Shown in pieces: positions 1 through 5,936 of a DNA stretch of 7,313 bases. The DNA is taken from NCBI GenBank assembly GCA_049680295.1, contig JBAUHN010000456.1:1-7313 (forward strand). The letters run 5' to 3'. Positions within the stretch are counted from its first letter, which is position 1. Each line of letters begins with the position of its first letter. The position numbers and the translations under genes are program-made. This DNA is from JBAUHN01 sp049680295. Its GTDB lineage: Bacteria > Pseudomonadota > Alphaproteobacteria > Rhodobacterales > Rhodobacteraceae. Below the pieces are notes generated by a model that worked only from the letters and a program-made list of their open reading frames with translations, ran no database searches and was not told the DNA's origin.

Positions 1-437
1 CTGTCAGCGTGATCCTTGAAGGGCCTGCGGATCAACCCACGGTCACGTTCAGCTCAACCCCCGAAGCGCCGCAGGATGAGGTTTTGTCGCAACTTTTGTT
101 CGGACGCGACCTGACGCAAATTTCGGCATTTCAGGCGTTGCAACTGGCCAATGCTGTGGCCACGCTGGCGGGGCGTGGCGGGGCAGGGATCATCGGCAAC
201 CTGCGCGAGGGCTTTGGCCTTGATGATCTGGATGTTTCCACGACTGACGACGGGCAAACCGCGCTGAGGGCAGGGAAATACTTGTCGGATAATGTTTATA
301 CCGACGTGACGGCTGTGTCTGACGGGTCCGCCGAAATCTCACTTAACCTTGATCTGACCGATGCATTGACCGCCAAAGGCACTGTCGGGTCAGACGGCAA
401 TACCGGTGTCGGCATCTTTTTCGAACGAGATTACTAA
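1..437 (+). CDS. tamB: TamB-like translocation/assembly module protein, C-terminal end (5' truncated by window)
   Basis: The reading frame is open from base 3, with no start codon needed, and ends at TAA 435-437, leaving the last 144 residues of a longer protein. The segment has the hallmarks of the TamB (DUF490) C-terminal domain: a stretch like DEVLSQLLFGRDLTQISAFQALQLANAVATLAG, then a Gly-rich turn, then alternating beta strands (LRAGKYLSDNVYTDV, then SLNLDLTDALTAKGTVGSDG) and a terminal GVGIFFERDY ending in an aromatic residue. TamB family proteins are anchored in the inner membrane, span the periplasm and work with the Omp85 protein TamA in envelope assembly and phospholipid traffic. tamA would be expected upstream, outside the window. 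The GTG at base 9 is internal and is not the true start. Family assignment is by motif recognition and is fairly secure; the function of this particular copy is inferred. Confidence 0.85.
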   Translation, partial: VSVILEGPADQPTVTFSSTPEAPQDEVLSQLLFGRDLTQISAFQALQLANAVATLAGRGGAGIIGNLREGFGLDDLDVSTTDDGQTALRAGKYLSDNVYTDVTAVSDGSAEISLNLDLTDALTAKGTVGSDGNTGVGIFFERDY

Positions 438-448
438 AGCGAATTTCT

Positions 449-476
449 TTTGCCCGGTTTAGTCTGCCGGGGCAAA
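449..476. terminator. Inverted repeat between convergent tamB and flavin reductase genes, possible bidirectional terminator
   Basis: The left arm TTTGCCCGG (449-457) pairs with the right arm CCGGGGCAAA (467-476), with one unpaired G and a loop of about 9 bases. It lies 12 bases past the tamB stop and overlaps the last codons and stop of the opposing gene. Neither side has a long U-tract, so it is not a textbook intrinsic terminator, but its position between convergent gene ends suggests a shared termination or mRNA-end structure. Confidence 0.45.
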
Positions 477-971
477 TTGTCCAAAACGCCCCTGATCGAA
501 CAACAAGCCCGGTCCATCGCTTTCGCGCAGGGCGACGTGAACAACCTCGCCCAATATCAGCGAATGATCACCTGCCGGATGCACCGCATGTGTTTTGCAA
601 TGAAACACCGCCAGACACCCTGCAATCGCAGGCGCGCCACCGGGGCCGTTTTCCCAGGCGAATGTATCCATGCCGTGACCCTGGCTGGCAAAATGCTGCG
701 CCAATTCCAACTGATCTGCGCCCAGGACATGAACGCAAAAATGATCGGTCGCGGCAAAAGCATCATGACGTTGCGATCCGGTTGCGGGGGACCACAACAC
801 CAATGGCGGGTCCAATGAGACAGAGGCAAAGGAATTTGCCGTCATGCCGATGGGGCCAATGTCTGTCTGCGTGGTGATGACGGTGACGCCTGTGCCATAC
901 CGCCCAAACGCGCGCCGTAAATCGCGGGCAGTTTCGGGGGTTGGATCGAAAAAATGCACCTTTTCATTCAT
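459..971 (-). CDS. Flavin reductase family protein (FMN-binding split barrel)
   Basis: This 170-residue protein has the length and motif order of the flavin reductase/DIM6-NTAB family: FGRYGTGVTVIT at residues 22-33, GMTANSFASVSLDPPLVLW at 42-60 (the FMN-phosphate-binding region) and AGDHSLILGEVVHV at 133-146, matching the family GDHxxxxGxV signature. Such proteins bind FMN or FAD and use NAD(P)H to supply reduced flavin, often to a two-component monooxygenase; some members have other flavin-dependent roles. No partner monooxygenase is present here, so the physiological partner is unknown. No signal peptide is seen, so it is probably cytoplasmic. The ATG at 969-971 is chosen because conserved sequence begins soon after it; no strong Shine-Dalgarno sequence precedes it. 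It lies 109 bases downstream of the GFA gene on the same strand, so co-transcription is possible but unproven. The family call is firm; the substrate is not known. Confidence 0.88.
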   Translation of the reverse strand: MNEKVHFFDPTPETARDLRRAFGRYGTGVTVITTQTDIGPIGMTANSFASVSLDPPLVLWSPATGSQRHDAFAATDHFCVHVLGADQLELAQHFASQGHGMDTFAWENGPGGAPAIAGCLAVFHCKTHAVHPAGDHSLILGEVVHVALRESDGPGLLFDQGRFGQFAPAD

Positions 972-1080
972 GACGATAGCGGTGCCATGCGCTGGCTCAT
1001 TTGTCCAGCATATTGACCGTGACTTGCTACTTATGCGAGCGGCCGGTTAAGACCGCCTCTTTGGACTTACCCGGCTCCAA

Positions 1081-1476
1081 TCACTGCGAATTCTGCGGCA
1101 ACCCATCGGAAATGTCATAGTATTCGCCCTTGTCCGCGACAAAAATGTGGCGCCCAAGTTTTGTTTCGGTCAAACCGTCAAACGCGCCCATGCTGATGCC
1201 GATCCAATCGTGGAAATTTGGATCGAAAAACAGCGACGACCCGCAGGTCGCGCAAAATCCACGTCGTACTTTTGCGGATGACGCGAACCAGCTGATCTGA
1301 TCGGCGCCGTCAATTGTCAGTGCAGTTTTAGGAACATCGGTTGAAGCCTCAAAATGGCCGGAGAACTTGCGACATATTGTGCAGTGGCAGGCTGTCGGGT
1401 CTGGCAGCTTGCCCGAAACCCGAAATCGCACTGCGCCGCACAGGCATGATCCTTTGTGCATAGGATAAGTCTTCAT
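1081..1476 (-). CDS. GFA/CENP-V family zinc-binding protein
   Basis: With the ATG at 1474-1476 the product has 131 residues. It carries the complete GFA cysteine set: C11-L-C13-G, then C30-H-C32-x-x-C35 in ACHCTICRKFSG, then C75-x-x-C78 in FCATCGSSLFF. In glutathione-dependent formaldehyde-activating enzyme (Gfa) and its relatives these seven cysteines bind zinc ions. Many annotated relatives have not been shown to act on formaldehyde, so an enzymatic role is not claimed. The reading frame continues upstream to a TTG at 1578, but the extra 34 residues lack family features. The 1476 ATG is preceded by a run of seven G followed by CCAAA, a plausible ribosome-binding site. The C-terminus (KGEYYDISDGLPQ) matches the usual ending of the family. 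No formaldehyde-oxidation genes are adjacent. It shares its strand with the flavin reductase gene downstream. Confidence 0.87.
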   Translation of the reverse strand: MKTYPMHKGSCLCGAVRFRVSGKLPDPTACHCTICRKFSGHFEASTDVPKTALTIDGADQISWFASSAKVRRGFCATCGSSLFFDPNFHDWIGISMGAFDGLTETKLGRHIFVADKGEYYDISDGLPQNSQ

Positions 1477-1847
1477 TTTGGCCCCCCCAGTCTGGGCATG
1501 CCGTCTGAAACAGTCGATTTTCGCTGACCTTTGACGCGGCGCTGAGCAAACGTGCCATAACCTGTCGCGGTGTATCAAGGCAGGTTCAGCTTTCGAATTG
1601 GAACAGCGACGCCTTGGCGACTGCCAACCATGTGCGATTGTACAACAAGTTTTTGGCGTCGCAATGGGGCGTTTGATAGACTTTCGCTGGCGCGAAATAC
1701 GATTGTTAACGACACAAAGTCGTCCAAGTTAGCAGGTAAACAAAATAGGTATCGGAGCAAGTTTCAGGTTAAAGATCCAAGTTTGTTTTTTTGGTCGAAA
1801 TCACGATTATCTTCTGATTGACACTTTAGAGTATTATTACGCTATCT
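1477..1847. other. 371-base gene-free stretch, A+T-rich toward its right end
   Basis: This interval lies between the divergently read GFA gene and small membrane gene, so it should hold promoters for both. I see no protein with recognisable features. An open frame on the + strand at 1570-1821 gives 83 residues without family motifs, hydrophobic segments or a clear ribosome-binding site. From about 1690 the composition shifts to A+T-rich sequence with runs such as GTTTTTTTGG near 1782-1793. The only promoter-like element noted is a TTGACA at 1818-1823. No tRNA, terminal inverted repeats or transposase motif was recognised. Confidence 0.6.
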
Positions 1848-1848
1848 T
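1818..1848 (+). promoter_or_regulatory. Possible sigma-70-type promoter elements before the small membrane gene
   Basis: A perfect TTGACA occurs at 1818-1823. The best downstream hexamer is TATCTT at 1843-1848, which leaves a long 19-base spacer; TATTAT at 1832-1837 is closer to consensus but only 8 bases away. If the TATCTT is used, transcription would begin just after the assigned TTG start of the membrane protein, so either this promoter or that start would be wrong. It is reported as a weak candidate only. Confidence 0.25.
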
Positions 1849-2147
1849 TGATTGATCGTTGTATTGCTGTTTTTGCGCTGCTTCTAAGTGGGGCAATATT
1901 GGCTTTTATGTATCTGATTTTTCAGAAATTTTTTTGGGTTGTCGTCGTTGTTGGGGGCCTTCAAATCGCATGGAAATTTCGGCTTTGGTGGCGTTTGCCC
2001 GCTGAAAAACGCCACGAGTACTCGGATCCCGGACGCCTAATGAACTACAATCATTCCCTGGCTGTTCGGGCGGAGTGGATTGTTTTACTGTTTGGGTTTT
2101 TCGGGACCGTCTTTTGGCTTGAATTTGCAGCGGTGATCCTCGCCTGA
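1848..2147 (+). CDS. Small hypothetical membrane protein, about 99 residues, three hydrophobic segments
   Basis: I do not recognise this protein. Read from TTG 1848 it has 99 residues. Hydrophobic stretches lie near residues 5-24 (IAVFALLLSGAILAFMYLIF), 27-41 (a run of valines) and 77-98 (IVLLFGFFGTVFWLEFAAVILA). A basic, Trp-rich segment, AWKFRLWWRLPAEKRHEYSD, lies at about 41-60. This pattern fits a small inner-membrane protein with two or three spans and one charged loop. The start is uncertain: an in-frame TAG at 1827-1829 limits the upstream end, no good ribosome-binding site precedes the TTG, and the first in-frame ATG is at 1908, which would remove the first hydrophobic segment. The gene is flanked by A+T-rich sequence on its left and ends inside a perfect hairpin. 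The hydrophobic periodicity supports real coding, but no function can be assigned. Confidence 0.6.
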   Translation: MIDRCIAVFALLLSGAILAFMYLIFQKFFWVVVVVGGLQIAWKFRLWWRLPAEKRHEYSDPGRLMNYNHSLAVRAEWIVLLFGFFGTVFWLEFAAVILA

Positions 2148-2158
2148 TCACCGCTGCA
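2126..2158. terminator. Perfect 13-bp hairpin across the stop codon, likely bidirectional terminator
   Basis: TGCAGCGGTGATC (2126-2138) and GATCACCGCTGCA (2146-2158) are exact reverse complements around a 7-base loop. The hairpin includes the last codons and the TGA stop (2145-2147) of the small membrane gene. It also sits 48 bases beyond the acs stop on the opposite strand. There is only a short AT-rich tail on each side (ATTAA to the right, AAATTC when read leftward) and no long U-tract, so efficiency is uncertain. The position between convergent gene ends supports a shared terminator or mRNA 3'-end stabiliser. Confidence 0.6.
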
Positions 2159-2205
2159 TTAACTCAGTCCGTCTTCTGCACAGGCTTGCTTTCTTAAGTT
2201 GCCTA

Positions 2206-4161
2206 TCAGCCCTTATTCATCCGGTTCTCGATCAGATCATCAACCACCGACGGATCAGCCAAGGTCGAAGTGTCCCCCAGCGCACCAAAGTCGTCTTCGG
2301 CGATTTTGCGCAGGATACGGCGCATGATCTTGCCGGAGCGGGTTTTTGGCAGACCGGGCGCCCATTGGATCAGGTCAGGGCTGGCGATGGGGCCGATTTC
2401 GGTGCGGACCCATGTCCGCAGTTCTTTGCGCAAATCCTCGGATGGTTCTTCGCCGTTCATCAGGGTCACGTAGCAATAGATGCCCTGGCCTTTGATGTCA
2501 TGGGGATAGCCGACTACGGCCGCTTCGGCGACTTTTGCGTGGGCGACCAGCGCGCTTTCGACCTCGGCCGTGCCCATACGGTGGCCCGAGACGTTGATTA
2601 CATCGTCAACGCGCCCGGTAATCCAATAATCGCCATCCGCATCGCGTTTGCAACCGTCACCGGTAAAGTAATACCCCTTATAGTCCGAGAAATAGGTTTT
2701 TTCGAACCGGTCATGATCGCCCCAGACGGATCGCATCTGACCGGGCCAGCTGTCGGCGATGCACAAGACACCTTCGACATCATTGCCCTGGATTTCCTCG
2801 CCTGTGGTAGGCTCCAGCACCACCGGTTTGATACCGAAAAACGGCTTCATCGCCGATCCGGGTTTCATCGCATGCGCACCGGGCAGGGGGGTCATCAAAT
2901 GCCCGCCGGTTTCGGTCTGCCACCAGGTGTCGACGATGGGGCATTTGCCCTTGCCGATCACGTCATTGTACCAGTTCCAGGCTTCGGGATTGATCGGCTC
3001 GCCCACGGTTCCCAGCACTTTGATCGAGGACAGGTCGGCCCCTTCGGCAAAGCTGTCACCTTGCCCCATCAGCGCACGAATGGCCGTAGGGGCGGTGTAG
3101 AACTGGTTGACTTTGTGCTTTTCGCAGACTTGCCAGAACCGGCTGGCGTCAGGGTAGGTTGGCACCCCTTCGAACATCAGTGTCGTGGCGCCATTGGCCA
3201 GCGGGCCATAGACGATATAGCTGTGCCCTGTGACCCAGCCGACATCCGCCGTGCACCAGAACACATCGCCTTCGTGGTAATCAAAGGTGATCTCGTGGGT
3301 CATGGCCGCATAGACCAGATAACCGCCGGTGGTGTGCACAACGCCTTTGGGCTGTCCGGTCGAGCCTGAGGTATACAGCACGAACAACGGGTCTTCGGCG
3401 TTCATCTCGGTGGGCGGGCAATCGGGTGATGCGGCCTCTGCCAGCGCGTTATAGTCATAATCGCGCCCGTCAACCCATGTGGTCTGACCGCCGGTATGTT
3501 TGACCACCAGACATTTGACGTCGTCGTCACAATGCAGCAGCGCTTTGTCTGCGTTTGATTTCAGGGGGGTCGCCTTGCCGCCGCGTGGGGCGTAATCCGC
3601 GGTAATGACCACCTTGGCCTCAGATCCGTTGACCCGTGCGGCCAGTGCATCGGGCGAAAACCCGGCAAAAACGATAGAATGAATGGCACCAATTCGGGCG
3701 CAGGCCAGCATGGCATAGGCCGCCTCGGGGATCATCGGCATATAGATGATCACGCGGTCGCCCTTTTCCACGCCCATGGATTTGAGGACATTGGCCATCC
3801 GGCAGACGGCATCATGCAAGTCCTTGTAAGTGATGTGCCGTGCAGGCGTGTCGGGGCTGTCGGGTTCCCAGATGATGGCGGTCTGATCACCGCGCGTCGC
3901 AAGGTGGCGGTCGATGCAGTTGGCGCTGACGTTCAATGTGCCATCGCCGTACCAATTGATCGAGACATTGCCCAATGTGAAATCGACATCCTTGACCTGG
4001 GTAAAGGGTTTGATCCAGTCAACGCGGGCACCTTGCTCACGCCAAAATCCGTCGGGGTCCGTGACAGAGGCTTGATACATCGCGTCATAGGCTTTTGCAT
4101 CGACATGCGCGCCTTTGGACATTTCGGCAGATGGTGGATAGGTTTTGGATGTGTCGGACAT
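2206..4161 (-). CDS. acs: Acetyl-CoA synthetase (acetate--CoA ligase, AMP-forming)
   Basis: The enzyme activates acetate with ATP to acetyl-AMP and transfers the acetyl group to CoA, the high-affinity route for acetate assimilation in the cytoplasm. The 651-residue product matches the usual length of about 650. Visible motifs are the ATP-binding loop YTSGSTGQPKGVVH (263-276), VLGTVGEPINPEAWNWY (382-398), TWWQTETGG (412-420), YYFTGDGCKRDADGDYWITGRVDD (497-520) and the C-terminal KTRSGKIMRR, whose K611 is the catalytic lysine controlled by acetylation in this family. V310, T311, V386 and W414 occur at the positions known to line the acetate pocket of enterobacterial Acs; W414 favours acetate over longer acids. 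The ATG at 4159-4161 is chosen over one 96 bases upstream because GGGAGG lies 11 bases before it, the length fits the family, and the upstream extension is Cys/Lys-rich and unlike Acs. It is transcribed alone, divergently from the cupin and TRAP genes. Confidence 0.97.
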   Translation of the reverse strand: MSDTSKTYPPSAEMSKGAHVDAKAYDAMYQASVTDPDGFWREQGARVDWIKPFTQVKDVDFTLGNVSINWYGDGTLNVSANCIDRHLATRGDQTAIIWEPDSPDTPARHITYKDLHDAVCRMANVLKSMGVEKGDRVIIYMPMIPEAAYAMLACARIGAIHSIVFAGFSPDALAARVNGSEAKVVITADYAPRGGKATPLKSNADKALLHCDDDVKCLVVKHTGGQTTWVDGRDYDYNALAEAASPDCPPTEMNAEDPLFVLYTSGSTGQPKGVVHTTGGYLVYAAMTHEITFDYHEGDVFWCTADVGWVTGHSYIVYGPLANGATTLMFEGVPTYPDASRFWQVCEKHKVNQFYTAPTAIRALMGQGDSFAEGADLSSIKVLGTVGEPINPEAWNWYNDVIGKGKCPIVDTWWQTETGGHLMTPLPGAHAMKPGSAMKPFFGIKPVVLEPTTGEEIQGNDVEGVLCIADSWPGQMRSVWGDHDRFEKTYFSDYKGYYFTGDGCKRDADGDYWITGRVDDVINVSGHRMGTAEVESALVAHAKVAEAAVVGYPHDIKGQGIYCYVTLMNGEEPSEDLRKELRTWVRTEIGPIASPDLIQWAPGLPKTRSGKIMRRILRKIAEDDFGALGDTSTLADPSVVDDLIENRMNKG

Positions 4162-4446
4162 TGCTGAATGTGCCTCCCTGGCTATCGTTTTCGTTGATCT
4201 TTTTGCCGCAGATTGATGCGGCTTGCAAAAACACTTTGGGGCGATCATAGCGTGCATTGAAAAGAAGGGAATAAGTATAGGGAAATGAACGCTTTTTTTG
4301 TAAAGTTTTTTGCCACGTCCTGAAAAGCCTGTAATTTTTCGGAAAAGATGTAAGGATTCCGGCCCAATTGCCGGATGATGCCGCCCGACAATTTACTGCG
4401 ACAGGAAATCAACCCGGAGCGCATCGCGGATCAAACGAGGGAAACC
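4162..4446. promoter_or_regulatory. Divergent control region between acs and cupin genes
   Basis: This region of about 285 bases separates the two divergent start codons and is richer in A and T than the flanking genes, with several T and A runs. On the - strand a TATACT (4275-4280 on +) with a TTTACA about 19 bases upstream (near 4300-4305) forms a candidate acs promoter with a somewhat long spacer, giving a leader of about 105 bases. TTTGCAAA-like half-sites occur at 4222-4229 (CTTGCAAA) and around 4298-4317 (TTTGTAAA followed after 3-4 bases by TTTGCCAC). Inverted repeats are TTTTCgGAAAA at 4336-4346 and TCCGGC-CCAATT-GCCGGA at 4358-4375, placed where they could control the cupin gene. None of these sites is proven. 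Confidence 0.5.
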
Positions 4447-4734
4447 ATGACCAGACCACCGGCGACTGCCACACAAATGATTGACGACGCGCGGGTCCGT
4501 GTCACCCGATTTGATTTTGAACCTGGCGCCGAAACCGAGTGGCATATGCATGGTTTTGACAATGTGATCACCACTTTAACCGACTGCCATATGCGGCTTG
4601 AAGAACCGGGCGGTGCGCGTCGCGAAACCTTTGTCGCTGCGGGCACAAGTTACCGCCGTGATGCGGGCGTCGCCCATAATGTGGTGAACAACGGTACTGT
4701 TACGATGTCCTTTGTCGAAGTCGAACTTTTATGA
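4447..4734 (+). CDS. Small single-domain cupin protein
   Basis: From the ATG at 4447 the product has 95 residues and forms a compact cupin barrel. Motif 1 is G27-AETEW-H33-M-H35-GFDN, and the second motif contains AGTSYRRDAGVAH78NVVN82N. H33, H35 and H78 are the expected metal ligands. The Glu usually found in cupin motif 1 is missing: D38, N39 or V40 occupies that area, and the Pro of motif 2 is also absent, so metal binding may be altered. Cupins this small act as isomerases, dioxygenases, lyases or ligand sensors; the reaction here cannot be told. An ATG at 4375 would add 24 residues, but the 4447 start is preceded by GAGGG at 4437-4441 with good spacing and begins just before the conserved part. 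It lies 93 bases upstream of dctP on the same strand, so it may belong with the transporter, possibly handling a related compound (inference). Confidence 0.8.
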   Translation: MTRPPATATQMIDDARVRVTRFDFEPGAETEWHMHGFDNVITTLTDCHMRLEEPGGARRETFVAAGTSYRRDAGVAHNVVNNGTVTMSFVEVELL

Positions 4735-4775
4735 CGTCTAATTCAATGGGTTGGCAGCCGCGTCCCTGCGCGCTA

Positions 4776-4808
4776 GCTTGTCTTCAAGCGGGTCCTGTCA
4801 GACCTCGC
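4776..4808 (+). promoter_or_regulatory. Two small inverted repeats upstream of dctP, possible terminator or operator
   Basis: GCTTG-TCTT-CAAGC (4776-4789) is a 5-bp hairpin 42 bases after the cupin stop. Overlapping it, GCG-GGTC (4788-4794) and GACC-T-CGC (4801-4808) form an interrupted palindrome around CTGTCA, of a size typical for a dimeric regulator's operator. They lie just before the dctP ribosome-binding site. No convincing -35/-10 pair was found in the 93-base gap, so whether dctP has its own promoter is open. Confidence 0.3.
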
Positions 4809-4827
4809 AGATAAGGGAGAGTTACCA

Positions 4828-5844
4828 ATGAACAGATATATGACCAGCGCCGCTGTCGGCGCGCTTAGCTTTGCGTTTGTCACCGAAGCCGCCGCGACCG
4901 AGTGGAATGTTTCGGTCTGGGGCAAACGCCGCGCCTTCACCGAACATGTCGAAAAGATTGCTGAACTCGTGTCTGAAAAGACCGGCGGCGATTTCACCAT
5001 GAACGTAAGCTACGGCGGATTGTCAAAAAACCGCGAAAACCTTGACGGGATTTCAATCGGCGCATTCGAGATGGCGCAGTTTTGTGCGGGCTATCACCCC
5101 GATAAAAACCGTCTGATCACTGTGCTGGAACTGCCGTTTCTCGGCGTCAGCAACCTTAACGAAGAGGTCGCGGTCAGCAAAGCCGTCTACGCGCACCCGG
5201 CCGTTCAGGAAGAAATGGCACAGTGGAATGCGAAACTGCTGATGACCTCGCCAATGCCACAGTACAACCTTGTCGGCACCGGCGAACCTCGGGATGAACT
5301 TTCCGAATTCGAAGGCATGCGTGTGCGCGCCACCGGCGGTCTGGGCAAAGCATTTGAGGCAGTGGGCGGTGTACCGACATCCGTGACTGCAACCGAGGCC
5401 TATCAGGCCATGGAAAGCGGCGTTGTCGATACGGTTGCCTTCGCCCAGCATGCGCATCTAAGCTTTGGCACGATCAATCAGGCCGATTGGTGGACAGCCA
5501 ACCTGAACCCCGGCACGGTCAACTGCCCGGTCGTGGTCAACGTCGATGCCTATGATGCCCTGTCGGACGCCGAGCGTGAGGCGCTCGACAGCTCCGTTGA
5601 CGAAGCGATTTCGCACTACCTCGCGAACTACGGCACATTGCTGGAAAAATGGGACAGCGTGTTGGCCGAAAAAGGCGTCGAAAAGGTTGAGATCAGCGAA
5701 GAAACCCTGACGGCCTTCCGTGCGGTGGCGGCTGATCCTGCCCGTGATGCGTGGATCGCAGACATGGAAGCACAGAACCTTCCAGGGCAGGAGCTTTACG
5801 ATCTGGTGGTCAAAACGCTGGCCGATGCCAAAGCCTCAAACTGA
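4828..5844 (+). CDS. dctP: TRAP transporter periplasmic solute-binding protein (DctP family)
   Basis: This 338-residue protein captures a carboxylate ligand in the periplasm and delivers it to the DctQM membrane complex. The N-terminus is a signal peptide: MNRYMTSAAVGALSFAFVTEAAA, with likely cleavage after residue 23 (A-x-A before TEWNVSVWG). The mature part follows the DctP pattern: GGLSKNRENLDGISIGAFEMAQF (63-85), ELPFLGVSNL (101-110), FEGMRVRATGG (161-171), where R167 aligns with the arginine that forms the salt bridge to the ligand carboxylate in this family, AMESGVVDTV (194-203), and PVVVNVDAYDALSDAEREAL (234-253). The ATG at 4828 follows AAGGGAGAG with good spacing. A strong hairpin and then dctQ follow. 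Family and role are secure. The ligand is not: an organic acid is likely, but C4-dicarboxylate specificity should not be assumed from the name. Confidence 0.92.
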   Translation: MNRYMTSAAVGALSFAFVTEAAATEWNVSVWGKRRAFTEHVEKIAELVSEKTGGDFTMNVSYGGLSKNRENLDGISIGAFEMAQFCAGYHPDKNRLITVLELPFLGVSNLNEEVAVSKAVYAHPAVQEEMAQWNAKLLMTSPMPQYNLVGTGEPRDELSEFEGMRVRATGGLGKAFEAVGGVPTSVTATEAYQAMESGVVDTVAFAQHAHLSFGTINQADWWTANLNPGTVNCPVVVNVDAYDALSDAEREALDSSVDEAISHYLANYGTLLEKWDSVLAEKGVEKVEISEETLTAFRAVAADPARDAWIADMEAQNLPGQELYDLVVKTLADAKASN

Positions 5845-5888
5845 TTTAATTGCGGTCGATAAGCGTCTGATGTAAATCATAAAAATGG

Positions 5889-5911
5889 GGGCCGCACAGT
5901 TTGTGCGGCCC
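5889..5911 (+). terminator. dctP-dctQ intercistronic hairpin (attenuator or mRNA stabiliser)
   Basis: GGGCCGCAC (5889-5897) and GTGCGGCCC (5903-5911) are perfectly complementary around the 5-base loop AGTTT. The hairpin is 44 bases after the dctP stop and 25 bases before the dctQ start. It is followed by CTATAG and not a U-tract, so partial termination or 3'-end protection of the dctP message is more likely than full termination. It would let the binding protein be made in excess over the membrane subunits, a common arrangement in binding-protein-dependent transport operons. Confidence 0.7.
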
Positions 5912-5936
5912 TATAGCACGAAAAGGGGGGCGCAGT

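Noticed and set aside
450..818. 122-codon + strand frame opposite the flavin reductase gene
   Set aside because: It is a shadow of the conserved flavin reductase frame, with no ribosome-binding site or family features.
972..1080. GGCGGTC...CCGGCCGC imperfect palindrome between the GFA and flavin reductase genes as a terminator
   Set aside because: The pairing is short and interrupted, no U-tract follows, and the genes could be co-transcribed, so it is not annotated.
1477..1578. Upstream extension of the GFA gene to a TTG start
   Set aside because: The extra 34 residues lack family sequence, while the ATG at 1476 has a G-rich ribosome-binding site and gives the typical length.
1570..1821. 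83-codon + strand frame in the gap before the small membrane gene
   Set aside because: There is no ribosome-binding site, domain, hydrophobic segment or signal peptide, and its left end faces the GFA upstream region. It is kept as unassigned sequence.
2365..3369. Long 334-codon open frame on the + strand opposite acs
   Set aside because: It lies fully antisense to a complete acs with every motif intact; long antisense frames are expected in codon-biased G+C-rich genes, and the translation shows no recognisable domain.
4162..4257. Upstream extension of acs by 32 residues
   Set aside because: The extension is unlike Acs N-termini, and the ATG at 4161 has GGGAGG upstream and gives the standard 651-residue length.
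5901..5936. Upstream TTG start for dctQ
   Set aside because: The codon lies in the loop and stem of the dctP-dctQ hairpin; the ATG at 5937 with its G-run is far better.
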